From Primulina eburnea (lineage: Eukaryota > Streptophyta > Magnoliopsida > Lamiales > Gesneriaceae): a stretch of 64,000 nt of DNA. Where the stretch lies: assembly GCF_022965805.1 (NCBI RefSeq), contig NC_133105.1:32493233-32557232 (forward strand). The letters run 5' to 3'. Every line of letters starts with the position of its first letter. Positions within the stretch are counted from its first letter, which is position 1. The notes beneath the pieces were generated by a model. The model was given only the letters and a program-made list of their open reading frames with translations, did no database searches and was not told where the DNA came from. Positions 1-11,100 of this stretch are shown here, in pieces. Both the position numbers and the translations under genes were made by a program.

Positions 1-332
1 TATAAATCAATAGAACAAGTATATCAATTCAAATCTATGCACACAATAAAAATAAGTATGTGATTTAGGGAAACTCAAGTATACCATACTCGAGTCGTTC
101 GCCCGGTACCACATTGACTTATACCGTTCTTTTATTGCAGTTCTGACGCCGTTCTCGTCTGGAATTCAAAGTCTGTCAACACTCAATCTAGCAATGACAA
201 TATTAATAATACCATATCAATATACTGCTCAAATCAATACCAATCTGATCAATCTAGATTTAACTCAAAACCAACGGCCTAACGGAACAATCCCGATATC
301 CCCGTCAATACAACATCAGTAGTTAATAATTA
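1..332 (-). repeat. Truncated LTR fragment of a C2-like nonautonomous element
   Basis: The order of short blocks (TATAAATCAATAGA, then GTGATTTAGGGAAACTC, then TTATACCGTTCTTT) is the same as in the C2 LTR around 36449-36600. The fragment runs off the left edge and stops abruptly at about 333, where reverse-strand pol sequence of element D begins. It has no coding capacity and no visible LTR terminus, so it is a deletion remnant. Confidence 0.7.
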
Positions 333-544
333 CATGATCGAATCAACACTAGGCACCCACATCCTTCCTTTGTACTTCACAATAACGTCAGACACAGTGT
401 AGAGTACACCGCCCTAGGCTTCATCCTTTAGTCTCTATTTCTGTAACTGCTCATCTGAAGGCTGACCTCTACGGATACTGTCTAGCAAAGAAGACTGTAC
501 TATCATATTAAACTGGTTAGGATCTCTACTCTTAGGATAAAATT
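333..544 (-). pseudogene. pol: Element D pol fragment: linker before the integrase zinc-binding region
   Basis: Read on the minus strand from 544 downward, one frame gives SDEQLQK, then a stop, then RLKDEA, another stop, and YKGRMWVPSVDSIM. This is the RNase H to integrase linker of Ty3/gypsy pol; intact element E reads STDEQLQKWRARDEA and CDRLWVPSDDSLR at the same place (42400-42530). It is the direct continuation of the D pol that ends at 25261. The two pieces are separated only by complex C, whose AAATT target duplication lies at 540-544 and 25261-25265. There are at least two in-frame stops, and the rest of integrase is deleted at 333, where an LTR fragment follows. Confidence 0.85.
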
Positions 545-1585
545 TGTGGGGACCCGGATGCTAATCATTTTCCTAATCATATTTGGGATTTAATTATCAA
601 TTAAGATAAACAGTGTCTAAAAATTTTTCTTTTTAAAATGTCAGTGCGGAAGGTAATGGAATCATGCTATTATACAAATAAGTATAATAATACAAATCTT
701 GTACAACAATTATTCAAACTAGTCTAAGGTTCAACTACTAATTTCAAGTACTAAACCAGGTCTATATCAAAGTCCGTGATCAGCATTCTAAACTCTTCTT
801 CTCTCATCATCTTCTTGACCCTGATCCTGTCCCACCTGTTGTCATGCACACATACAAACAAGACAACAGCCGGATAACTCCTGTGAGAATAAATCCCAGT
901 ATAAACAATGTATACATGCAATTAACTGAATTAACATAACAGCATGCATTATATCTTTGAACATGTATCTAAAATCAAACAACATGTATCAATATTAATC
1001 TGTAAATAAAACATGAATCGTAATCTACGAAACATAAAACAATACAAGTCTGTAAATCAAATCTAGTCTCAATATCTAAGACTCGACTCATCTCTCATTC
1101 TAATCTAGGGATCCCGGTGAATAGGAATGTAACAAATCTCCCACCTATCTCTTACATTCGGGGTGGTTGAAATTGATATGTTCCTATTTACGGACTTGGC
1201 CCTCGCTGTATCGAATATCTATGATAAGAGCGACTCTACTCATAATCACCTCGATACGACCAAACGCCCGGTATCTTGGAGTATCTACCAAGACTATGCC
1301 TAGTCTGACAATGTGCAATGGGTCAGTGACGTCTCTGTCATAGTCTGGCCCCTCTGTCAGTGACTCTTATTCAATAGCTCTCTGCTTTCTACTTCATATC
1401 TCAGTAGAATAAACATAATCATTAAAACATAAAGGTATAAAAACAATACCATACAAGTACGTGGTTTAGGGAAACTCGAGTAGAATCTAACTCAAGTCGA
1501 TCTCCCAATAAACATCAATTTATAACTTTCTCTTCGCGATCTGATGACGACGAAGTCTCGTATCCCAATCTGTCCATATCCAAAT

Positions 1586-2186
1586 CTGATAATGACAATC
1601 ATATAAATACTATATCAGTATATAACTCAATTCGAGACCTGTTCTGATCAATACTCCAATCGGTATACAATCTGATCAATGTTAAAGGTATAACAATGAA
1701 TCTCAATCAATATCAAGTCTGATCAAGCTAAATCAACTGATGTTTCGACGGAATATCAATATAGTCTTGTAATCCCGTCAATCTCAACATCACAGATGTC
1801 ATATCCAAATTCATAATCAATACCATATCATCATTCTTCTAATTCCAGTATATCAATATCTATCAATTTCAATTCAGGAGATGCTGAAATTCATAACACA
1901 GACATACGGTATAATTTCTTCGATCTGATTTCACAAATATACTGAATAAACTATCCAGAACACATAAGAATAATCATCTCTCTATTCTTGAATCAAGAAC
2001 AATACAAGTCTAGGGTTCAATCTCAATCAATATCTTTCAAAATTCATAACAATTGTATAAACAGTCTATTCTTTAATCTGACTTCAGTTATACAATGTCT
2101 ACTGTAGCAGAAACATCATATCTGATTCGTATTCGATTTTGACAATATCATAAATTCAAATCATGTCTAAACGTAACAAAACTCAC
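1586..2186 (-). other. Putative leader intron inside the C LTR
   Basis: On the minus strand AACGTGAGTTTT at 2186 resembles a plant 5' splice site, and TTATCAG ending at 1586 resembles a 3' site. It is followed by ATTTGGATATGGACAG. The same pair of sites, with the same following sequence or position, occurs in the solo LTR (47180-47657) and LTR I (63065-63438), although the intervening lengths differ. Splicing is inferred only. Confidence 0.4.
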
Positions 2187-2337
2187 GTTCAGTTGTAGCC
2201 TGCGTCGATAGGAACACAGTACTGAAGTCGGATTCAAATTCTGATGGACGGATTTCTCGGAATCACGAATTCTATGCTTGAAGAATTCCTTCCAACATTT
2301 TCGTCCCTTTTCTGAATTCTGAGGAAATGAACGATTG

Positions 2338-2352
2338 TATATATATATATAT
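2338..2352 (-). promoter_or_regulatory. Probable TATA element (short TA run) of the C 3' LTR
   Basis: This short run of TA repeats lies just downstream, in the LTR's sense, of the GC-rich array. The equivalent place in the sister LTRs holds TA runs from about 10 to about 90 bases long (24046-24136, 36802-36838, 42012-42035, 60026-60101). Its position fits a core promoter TATA box. Confidence 0.5.
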
Positions 2353-2397
2353 TACATGAAATGGTACAATTGGCTCGATATCCAAGCTGCACGTTAC

Positions 2398-2640
2398 ACC
2401 GCGGGTGCGCTCCTCTCCAGACCGCGAGTGCGGTTTGCTCTCGGCAGCCCTTTTTATTTTCCACAATTCAATGACCGCGGGTGCGCTCTAATTATTACCG
2501 CGGGTGCGCTCTGTCTACTGTAGCCACACCACGGGTGCGGTCTGTCTGGCACAGCGGGTGCGGTGTTGCTACTGTAAAAATACTCCACCTTACTGCCACT
2601 CTACCGCGGGTGCGGTCTCTTCCTCACCGCGGGTGCGGTC
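2398..2640 (-). promoter_or_regulatory. Array of ACCGCACCCGCGGT-type motifs in U3
   Basis: About eight copies, some imperfect, of the ACCGCGGGTGCGGT form (the reverse complement of the motif in A and B) are spaced irregularly within 250 bases. The array lies between the LTR 5' end and the TA run. Arms ACCGC and GCGGT can pair around ACCC. The function is unknown; an upstream activating or methylation-sensitive element is a guess. Confidence 0.75.
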
Positions 2641-2724
2641 CATCAGTTTTCAAAATTCAAATTTTCTGTCCATGCAACATCTCATAATCTTGTCTTATCA
2701 ATTCTATAATTCTTTGGCATTACA

Positions 2725-2740
2725 TTTCTCCCCCTCTTAG
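2725..2740 (-). other. Polypurine tract of complex C
   Basis: On the minus strand this reads CTAAGAGGGGGAGAAA, directly abutting the TGTAATGCC start of the 3' LTR. This is the plus-strand primer site for reverse transcription. The same tract abuts LTRs at 24403, 37120 and 60549. Confidence 0.9.
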
Positions 2741-4779
2741 ATCTGAGTTCGTCCTCGAACTCATAAGTAATCAATTCTGATATACTAGAAGAAATGTATA
2801 ATAGAGTTTAAATCAAAACTCAAATATCTGATTCCAGTCTGGAATAAGAATTCACTAAGTATAATATCATAATACTTCTCCAAATCCTTCTGACAAAATC
2901 AATCTCGCATTAATGGCTATACAACATCCGCATATGCCAATCTACAGCTCATCGCACATCATTACCATCAGCTGTTATCAAATCTGTTTATACCCTTCAA
3001 GGATATATTAAATCTTCGGCCTCAAATACCAACAGTCATCGTCCGACTTTGGCATATTAAGTCTATCTGATCTGAGCTATCTTCACTTTCTTCTGAATTT
3101 AGCTACATTTTCTTTGTCATATCTCTGACCATATCAGACCCTATCTCAGGTATTTCCGAGATATTATTCTTATACAAAAGAAATCTGCAGTACTCCCAAT
3201 ACCATGTGTCTTCGGTAACTATCTCATTATTCATCTGATGATTATCATTGTACCATAATTCATAAAATGACAATATGTCATATCAACTAGTGCTAGCATC
3301 CAGCACTACAGTTCTCTGGATATCTTCCAATATCTGGATAGTATACTCTGGCTATCTGTCAATCGGTGAATAATCTGCGAAATAACTTATGGTATAATCT
3401 GCCATAAGTGCAAAATAACTTAACAATCACAATCTGATATAATCTATTTCACCATTCTATTCAATTTGACCATTTCTCTGACATCGATCTTTTTCATCTG
3501 GTCATGTTTGTACGTCATCTTGTACAAACTAAAAGCTATGGATTGAACAATCTGTCAATCACAATCATATCATATCACAATCTGGAAAGTAATGCAGTGG
3601 TCTCATTACGAAATTCATCGAAATAGACTCCCTATGTCTAGTCAGAAATATACAAATTCTGTAATAAATCTTCTAATCTTCATTTATTGACAATTCAGAC
3701 ATTTCAGTACAAATTTTGCCGACCTTTCAGCATAAATTCTTCCATAACTTATTTAATCTGTCTATATCAAAACTGTCTGTTCGACTATTCGGTACCAACA
3801 CATCAGTTAATAATATAAATTTAAAGAAAAATACCTACCTGGTATTCGGTTCTGACTATCGATATCAAATTCTGTTATACAATTCTGAAAATTTTGACAT
3901 CACAAGATAATCATTTTCATATAATAAGAATCACATGTCTGTTACTCTGATCGATGCTCTGCTCTGATTATCGAAATCAAGTTCTGAACATTCTGATCAC
4001 ATTTCTGAACTGCTTTAAGTCTTGAAATCAACTCTGATTCGGTTTGAACTGTATATACTCTCAACAATTCACTATATTCTGTATCAATCACGGATTCAGA
4101 ACAATAGCAATATCAAATCAGATTTGAAATAGCGATAATCTATATTGATCTAGTAAACTCATAAAACAGCAATTTCTGGGAATACTGTCAATTCTGACTA
4201 ATCAATCATATCTTCATGTCGCTCAGATCAACTGCTAAATATCATCTGCAAATATAATATGCCCTCAAACAATATAAGCTGTCTCAAATACTGTTTTAGA
4301 ACAATAACAATATTCAAGCAGATACAAACACAACAATCGTATAAGTTAATCTGCCAACTCAGAGCAAAAATAAATTTCTGACATTTCTGATATTTCTGAT
4401 CTTTCTGATATCGGTATCATTTTCAATCACTGATCATGATCTCAACTGTGCCAAAATCAAGCAGTATACTAACTTCAGATATCACATTCTCTGAATACAA
4501 TATGTTTCAATTGGACTCATATCTGAATAATTTCTGTATACAACCATCACAGTTCTCAGAATATTCAATAAAATCTTCAGATATTCGATTCGATCAATCA
4601 AATGCTGCAATTATATCAAAATCTCATAGATACAATGAGCATAAAATCATCAGAATATCTCTGAACAAACTGAAACATGCCAAAGAGAAACACTAAATCA
4701 GATGTAACTCCTGGTCAATTACTCTTTTACTGATCTTTCAATTCTTTCAATTCATTCTGTATCTTCTGTACATTCAATA
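2741..4779 (-). pseudogene. Fossil pol (RT and beyond) of complex C, barely recognisable
   Basis: No reading frame is open for more than about 80 codons. Minus-strand translation from about 4780 downward keeps weak RT-like traces, for example RIEYLKILLNIL at the place where intact elements read [11 protein letters not shown]. Frequent stops and frameshifts follow, and nearer the PPT I recognise nothing. The stretch is AT-rich and matches 24418-25184, 37136-38700 and 60565-62511 in the sister copies. The decay therefore predates their spread. Confidence 0.5.
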
Positions 4780-5399
4780 TCATTCTGTACTGAATTCTAC
4801 AATACAACCAATACCTGATATCGATTCAATTCTGAAATTTATCTTTCTAATATAAAACAAATCTGCAATCTTATCTGGAAAATCATCAGCCAACTCGTAT
4901 ATCATTGGCAAATCTGCCAATGCTAGGCTCGATTTCAGTACATCTACTGAATACATAAGGATACCATCTGCTCCTTTCTGTATTAATCTAGTCCCTAGAC
5001 AACACATATATCAAAGGAATTCTAAATCTAGAATCCTTACCGTGTAATCTCTACTCATCAGCCATATCTGGTCTGAATCTTACATTCTCCTGAAAGGAAT
5101 CTTTAATAGTTCTGTACTTGTTCAACATATTAATATCAATAATGCAGTTCACTTAGAAAACACAAGTACATCATAATCTAGCTCGATCTCATTCTCATTT
5201 TACTGTAGTATACAATATTTTACAGAAATCTCTGATATCAATCTTTCTTTCCCAAAAGGTAAAGACATCAATACTACAGTAAATACAGACCCAACAGGTA
5301 CAACATATATCAATGCACTCAGTTAAAACATAGGGAATGCATTAGTATATATCAATACATATGCAATACAATCATAAAAGAACAGTACCTGCCACTATA
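4780..5399 (-). pseudogene. Fossil protease and protease-RT linker of complex C
   Basis: The minus-strand frame from 5007 to 4780 reads LIQKGADGILMYSVDVLKSS, then LALADLPMIYELADDFPD, then RKINFRIESI. This is the conserved linker that in active gypsy elements leads into the RT (LQKGA, YSVD, LADLPVV, DVFPDEI, REVDFSIEL). Upstream (about 5340-5220) the protease survives only as a degenerate trace, with DTGASH-type residues replaced by TNAF. No catalytic Asp-Thr-Gly remains. The same fossil, slightly better preserved, is in C2. Confidence 0.7.
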
Positions 5400-6371
5400 T
5401 CATCAAGTGCCTCTTAGGTTTGTTCCTCGGTCACTGCCACCAGATGGTCCTGATCCCTGAAATCTTCGGGAATCTCTCTGTGGACAAACTCTAGCAAAGT
5501 GTCCCCGCTGTTTGCAGATATTGCAAATACCAAGTACTCCTTGGCAGTGCTCCGTAGGATGTCTTCCTCCACAATTTCTGCAATATACGCCAGTATAACT
5601 CGGGCCGGAGACACTGGAGCTAGATGAACCACTCGGTTCACTTCCCAATTTCTTAGACTGTTTCTTTTGAAGTTTCAGCTGTTCTTTCTTTCCACCACTG
5701 CTACTGCCAATCTCAACTCTGGAAGGCAGTTGTTGTGAATGTGGTGCTGGGGGATCACATGATGCTCCCTTTTGTCCTATTAGAATCGTTTATGCTCTTT
5801 TGGCTCTGTTCAAGGTATCAGGAAAATTAATCGATCGTTTCACATTCACCAATGTACATATCTCCGGATTCAATCCCTGAATGAACTGACTAGATATAGC
5901 TTCATCATTCCTAGCCACATGAGGGACAAAACGTAACAAGGTAAAGAACTGAGCCACATACTCATCAATACTCAAGTGACCCTGTCTCAAATCTGAAAAC
6001 TCTGCACTTTTATCTTGTCTGTATGATACAGGGAAAAATCATTGATAGAATTCAATCTTAAAAATTTTCCACGTGATTAGTGAACTGCGCTGTTCTAGAG
6101 CTTCTTTGGTTACCAGCCACCAACTTCTTGCAGCTTCCTGTAACTGATACCTAATTAATTGAATTCTACAATCATCTGTAAAATCATGAAATTCGAATAG
6201 CATTTCTATGTCTTCAAGCCAATTCTCAAAATCTATCGGCTTCTCAGTACCCTGTAGAATCGGTGGTTGAAATGACTGAAACCTCTTCAACTGTATTTCC
6301 ATATGATTCTCTGAGATATCTATCTGTTCAGTAAAAGTACTATCCCTTTCTGGAATTCTCTAGGGAGGTAT
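5400..6371 (-). pseudogene. gag: Degenerate gag of complex C
   Basis: Minus strand, one frame for most of its length. The capsid-like part (6302-5790) includes ENWLEDIEMLFEF, SWWLVTKEAL, LRQGHLSIDEYVAQF and FIQGLNPEI. A basic, Ser/Gly-rich region follows, then paired zinc motifs YCRNCGGRHPTEHC and CNICKQRGHFARVC (about 5590-5480). The frame runs on toward protease as DDIVAG. Defects: the start codon expected at 6371 (ATG in C2 at 40397) is ATA; a TAG lies three codons later; TGA occurs at about 6038 and another stop at about 5789. Gag would form the particle and bind RNA. This copy cannot make it whole. Confidence 0.85.
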
Positions 6372-6405
6372 ATCTGATTACCAAAACCATTAGTAACCCA
6401 GTACT

Positions 6406-6410
6406 ACAAA
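6406..6410. repeat. Target site duplication of element A, left copy (ACAAA)
   Basis: ACAAA at 6406-6410 is repeated exactly at 14189-14193, bracketing TG...CA LTR ends. This is the 5-bp duplication made by gypsy integrases. Confidence 0.95.
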
Positions 6411-6610
6411 TGTAATAGCCGAGCCCGGTGTACCGTACGGTTTAAGCTTTACTTGTTATTTGGGTTTTATGATTAGATGTTTAGAGTTGTGTTTTGGGCC
6501 ATAGTATTATTGGTTATTGTTTTATTGAGGTATTAGTTGGTGTTGATTGTTCGTTTCAGCGTTTCGGATCGATTTTAGTGGCTTTATTACTGTTCATTGC
6601 CGTAGCTTGA

Positions 6611-6820
6611 GTGCACCCGCGCTCTTAGAGGAGTGCTCCCGCGGTGTACTATTCATCATTTTAGAATTTGAAGGCCGTGGCATGACCGCACCCGCGGCAG
6701 TGCAAGGACCGCACCCGCGGTAATTGCAGCACCGCACCCGCGGTGTTCGTGCATGGGATTTTGTTGGTTGGCCGAAGGCATAGCGCACCCGCGGTGCTTG
6801 TGTGACCGCACCTGCGGTGA
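6611..6820 (+). promoter_or_regulatory. ACCGCACCCGCGGT motif array in the 5' LTR of A
   Basis: About seven copies, several perfect over ACCGCACCCGCGGT, within 210 bases, about 200 bases from the LTR start. ACCGC and GCGGT are complementary arms around ACCC. Copy number differs from the 3' LTR, where an 8-base insertion creates an extra half-motif near 12900. The location upstream of the presumed start site suggests a promoter or enhancer role. Confidence 0.8.
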
Positions 6821-7014
6821 AGGTATGGGCGAGTTTTTAAGTTGCTTTTTGGGAGTTGTTGGCCATACCTACCTTATCTTCTATCTTCATTTCTCGATTT
6901 TCCTCTCTAGAACAAGGGTTTTCTTCATTTTCTATTGCTTCCTACCTTTGATTCTTGGGTTTATTTGGATTTCCGACTTGAGATCGACGTTCTCCGTGGT
7001 ATAAGGAAGCTTAG

Positions 7015-7154
7015 GTAAGTTTTTGGTGCTATTCTATCATGGTTTTGGGAATGAGTTGTTATAGGGTGTTGTTATTGTTGGTTTAATGGATTATTTGACT
7101 TGTATTTGTGGATATAGAGTTGATATTGGTGTTGTTTATGGATTATTGTTGTAG
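7015..7154 (+). other. Putative leader intron in the 5' LTR of A
   Basis: CTTAG|GTAAGTTTTT gives a perfect plant donor at 7015, and GGATTATTGTTGTAG gives a T-rich acceptor ending at 7154 (140 bases). Element B keeps both ends with a 141-base interval (15834-15974) although the middle has diverged. The upstream tract has a CTCTCTAGA...AGGGTTTTC 5'-UTR character. Splicing is an inference. Confidence 0.5.
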
Positions 7155-8000
7155 GTGGGGTACCAAGAGTTAGTTTGGAGGTGTTCTATTGGTTTGTAAG
7201 TGGAATTTCATCCTTTTTGCTCACATGATATTATATGTATTGTGTTTTAAAGATTTTAAAGTGATATTCCCTTCAATTGATTCATTGTTATGTATTGATC
7301 CCATTGATTATCTATTCGAGGCATTGATGTCTCACTATTGTAAAAAGGAAATACAAGAGAAATATGAGATTGTGAAAGGACGGCTTTAAATGCTATTCAG
7401 AGTTCAAATGTTTTATTGGATTGATTAATCATAGTCAGAGCATTGCATGCAATTAGTTGATCAACGACCATAGGCTTTTATCCCTCAGAGTTATCGGTTT
7501 ATATCGATAGGGATATTAGCACCAGAGCAGAGATACTATTGATATCAATCCAACCAGAGAAAAGAGAATACCATCTTATTGCTATCTTATTGATATGCTA
7601 TTGCTACAGTTATTGCTACAGTATTCACGTTTCAGAGTTGATGGTATTTATGATTTAAAAGCCATGTTTTACAGAGTATACTATGTATCATTGCTATGTT
7701 AGAGTTCCACTTGCTGAGATTTATTCTCATTTCAGTTATTTTCATGTGATGCAGATCAGAGTGGAGGCCCTGGACGTTGACTGTGGATAGGGGTCATATG
7801 CATGCACCGTTGGAAGGAAGATTTTGACATGATCATAAGAATGATATTTTGTATTTTGTTATGTCATTTAAATGATCATGTATTGCTATTTTGTAAACAT
7901 TTTTATGAAATGTATTTTGAAACTCCTTCCATATTTTATTTGAAAGTAAATTTTAAATTCCGCTGTATTTAATTGTAACGGGTCAGGGTGTCACATTTAT

Positions 8001-8012
8001 TGGTATCAGAGC
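8001..8012 (+). other. Primer binding site of A (tRNA-Met)
   Basis: TGGTATCAGAGC, the sequence complementary to the 3' end of plant initiator tRNA-Met, lies five bases past the 5' LTR. Confidence 0.93.
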
Positions 8013-8126
8013 GGTGTTCTTCGGACCAATGCATATGACTTCGTCTACTCTCAACTGTCCGGGTATGTTTTCTTGCATCTATCCTTTGTTATATATTGAT
8101 TGGTGTCTTGTGAGCAATTGTAGAGT

Positions 8127-11100
8127 ATGCCTCCTAAGCGTAAGGCGGCAGAGGGTGAGGATAGTTCTTCCTCGAGAGTTGTCGACGAGTTCGGCAAGTT
8201 GCTTAAGGAGCAGGATAACGTGCATAGCGATCAGATTCAGCAGTTGCTCCGATTGCAAGGAGCAGGACAGGGTCGAGGACAAGTGAGAGGTCAGGTTGCT
8301 CAGGCTGTTGTCACTGATGCCGTCTTTTCTGCTTTCAAGAGAATGGATCCACCGGAATTCGCAGGTAGCACCGATCCTCTAGTTGCTGTCGAGTGGGTCA
8401 AGGCGCTTGAAGCTATCTTCGATCATCTCCAGTACGAGGACAAAGACAGGATCAGCTGTGCAGTGTTCATGTTGGTTAAAGCTGCACGTATCTGGTGGAA
8501 TGCCACGAAAGTTGGAGTTGATGTTGCGACACTGAAGTGGTCAGAGTTCACGGACTTGTTCTATGACAAGTATTTCCCCGATGCACTTCGAGCGAGGAAG
8601 GTTACGGAGTTCTTGGAGCTTCGACAGGGGAGCTTGGATGTTGGTCAGTATATCCTGAAGTTTGAGGAGGGTTGCTTGTTTGCTCCGTACATTGCATCCA
8701 ATGACAAGGACAAAGGCGCTCATTTCATTCGAGGCCTTAGAGCTGAGATTCGCCGTGATATCAACATGTCCAAGGCTGTTACTTTCAAGGAGATCGTGTC
8801 CAAAGCGTTGTTGGCCGAGCAGGATGAGAAGGATATCGCCAGGGAGAGGCAGGAGAGGCATCAGGCTGTTGCTCAGAGAGGCCAGGGTTCTAATCAGAGG
8901 GGCAGGGATCGTTTCAAGGGCAAGGGCAAGATGGAGCCGAGTCCTAGACCACCGCCAGTTCCAGTTGTTCCATTTGATCCCGAGAAGCCTTTGTGTCAGA
9001 AGTGTGGCAAGCATCACCGTGGAGAGTGCAGATTTGGCACTCAGTCTTGCTATCGTTGTGGCGCGGCAGGCCACGTTGCCAGGAATTGTCCTAAGGGTGC
9101 TAGCCAAGGGAAAGTGCAGGGTCGTATCTTTTCGATGACCAAGGAAGGTATTAATCACGATTCTTCATTGATCTCTAGTACTATTTTGATTTCAGGCAGA
9201 GTAGCTACTACTTTGATTGATACTGGTGCTACTCATTCTTTTATGTCTGAATTGTTTTTGAGATCTTTGGGTATAGTTCCTTCTGTTCTTCCCCTTCAGC
9301 TTAGTGTTGTTTTGCCTTCGGGAGATGTCTTGTGCCCGACATCAATTGTCTTTGCGTGCCCTGTTCGTATTGAGGAGCGAGTTGTCTTCGCTGATTTGAT
9401 TGTTATCCCTATGGTTGCCTTCGATGTTATTCTTGGCATGGATTGGCTTTCGACTTACCGTGCAGTTATCGATTGTGTTGCTAAGAAGGTGACTTTTGCA
9501 GATGATGGCCAGGGAGGAGTTCTCGCCAGCTCAGGTACTTCGCTGGTCCTTCCTTTTATTTCTTGTCTTGAGGCTGAGAGATTGCTGTGTAGGGGTTGCG
9601 ATGGGTTTCTTGCTTCTATTGTGGATGTTGATAGACTGATTAAGTTGAATATTGATGATATTGATGTTGTGAGGGAGTTTACTGATGTGTTTGAGGATGA
9701 TGTTCCGGGTTTGCCGCCGGACAGAGATGTTGAGTTCGTTATCGATCTAGCTCCTGGTACGGTTCCTATCTCTAAGGCTCCGTACTGGATGGCTCCTACT
9801 GAGATGAAGGAGTTGAAGACTCAGTTACAGGATCTTCTAGATAAGGGTTTCATTCGTCCGAGTTCTTCGCCTTGGGAGCTCCGGTTCTTTTTGTTAAGAA
9901 GAAAGATGGTTCCTTGTGGCTGTGTATCGACTACAGGGAGCTCAACAAAGTGACTGTCAAGAACAAGTATCCATTACCTCAGATAGATGATTTGTTTGAT
10001 CAGCTCCATGGTGCCACTGTGTTTTCGAAGATTGATCTTCGGTCTGGCTACTATCAGTTGAAGGTTAGGGAGTCTGATGTCCCTAAGACGGCTTTCAGGA
10101 CCAGGTATGGTCATTTAGAGTTTCTCGTGATGTCGTTTGGTTTGACCAATGTCCCTTCAGTCTTCATGGATTTGATGAACCGTGTGTTCAAGCCTTATCT
10201 GGATAGCTTCGTCATTGTCTTCATCGATGATATCCTGATCTATTCCAAGACCAGAGAGCTTCATGCAGAGCATCTCAGAGTGGTTCTTCAGTTGTTGCGA
10301 GAGAAGAGGTTGTTTGCCAAGCTAAAGAAGTGTGAGTTTTGGCTGGATCAGATTTCTTTTCTAGGCCATGTCGTTTCGAGAGATGGCATTGCTGTTGATC
10401 CATTGAAGATTGAGGCGATTCAGAATTGGCCTATTCCTACCACTGTTTCTGAGGTACGCAGTTTCCTTGGTTTGGCGGGTTATTATCGTCGTTTCATTTC
10501 AGATTTTTCCAAGATTGCCCTGCCATTGTCCAATCTGACGAGGAAGACTGTGAAGTTCGAGTGGTCCATCGATTGCCAGCGTGCATTTCAGGAGTTGAAG
10601 GACAGGTTGACGACAGCTCCTGTTCTTTCATTGCCTAGTGGTTCAGAGGATTTCGTTGTCTTTACAGATGCGTCGAAGAGAGGCCTTGGTGCAGTGCTGA
10701 TGCAGCGAGGTAAGGTCATTGCCTATGCTTCTCGCCAGTTGAAGGATTATGAGAAGAATTATCCGACGCATGATTTGGAGCTAGCAGCTGTGGTTTTCGC
10801 CCTGAAGATTTGGAGACATTATCTGTATGGCGAAAAGTGTGAGATCTTCACAGACCACAAAAGCTTGAAGTATCTGTTTTCACAGAAAGAGCTCAACATG
10901 CGACAGAGGAGGTGGTTAGAGCTTGTCAAGGATTATGATGTGACTATCAGTTACCACCCAGGAAAGGCGAACGTTGTAGCAGATGCGTTGAGTCGCAAGT
11001 CGAGTGCTTCATTGAGTTCTTTGATTCAGAGGCCATTGTTGATGGATTTGCAGAGAGAGGAGATAGATCTGGTGATTCCAGGTACCATTGCTCGTCTTTC

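Larger units (their letters stand above)
545..2724 (-). repeat. 3' LTR of complex C
   Basis: Read on the minus strand it begins TGTAATGCC at 2724 and ends GGGTCCCCACA at 545, and it is preceded by a polypurine tract. Length is 2180 bases. It aligns end to end with the middle LTR (14464-15184 plus 22978-24402) apart from small changes and a much shorter TA run. In transcription order it holds a GC-rich motif array (2640-2398), a TA run (2352-2338), and then a long AT-rich leader-like part. It has no protein-coding content. Confidence 0.92.
6411..7995 (+). repeat. 5' LTR of element A
   Basis: Runs from TGTAATAGCCGAGCC to GTGTCACA. In order it contains U3 with a GC-rich hairpin-motif array (6611-6820), a pyrimidine-rich 5'-UTR-like tract (about 6870-6960), a putative intron (7015-7154), and an AT-rich remainder. 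The PBS follows five bases after the end. Confidence 0.95.

Noticed and set aside
38..544. Possible host gene exon at the left edge
   Set aside because: The only coding trace is gypsy pol with stops; the remainder matches an LTR.
7189..7389. 66-codon frame repeated at 7189 and 13382
   Set aside because: It lies in both LTRs of A; the equivalent LTR part in B is not open, so it is LTR sequence and not a gene.
8541..9158. 205-codon open frame on the minus strand inside element A gag
   Set aside because: A shadow of the gag frame; no domain, and not kept open in element B.
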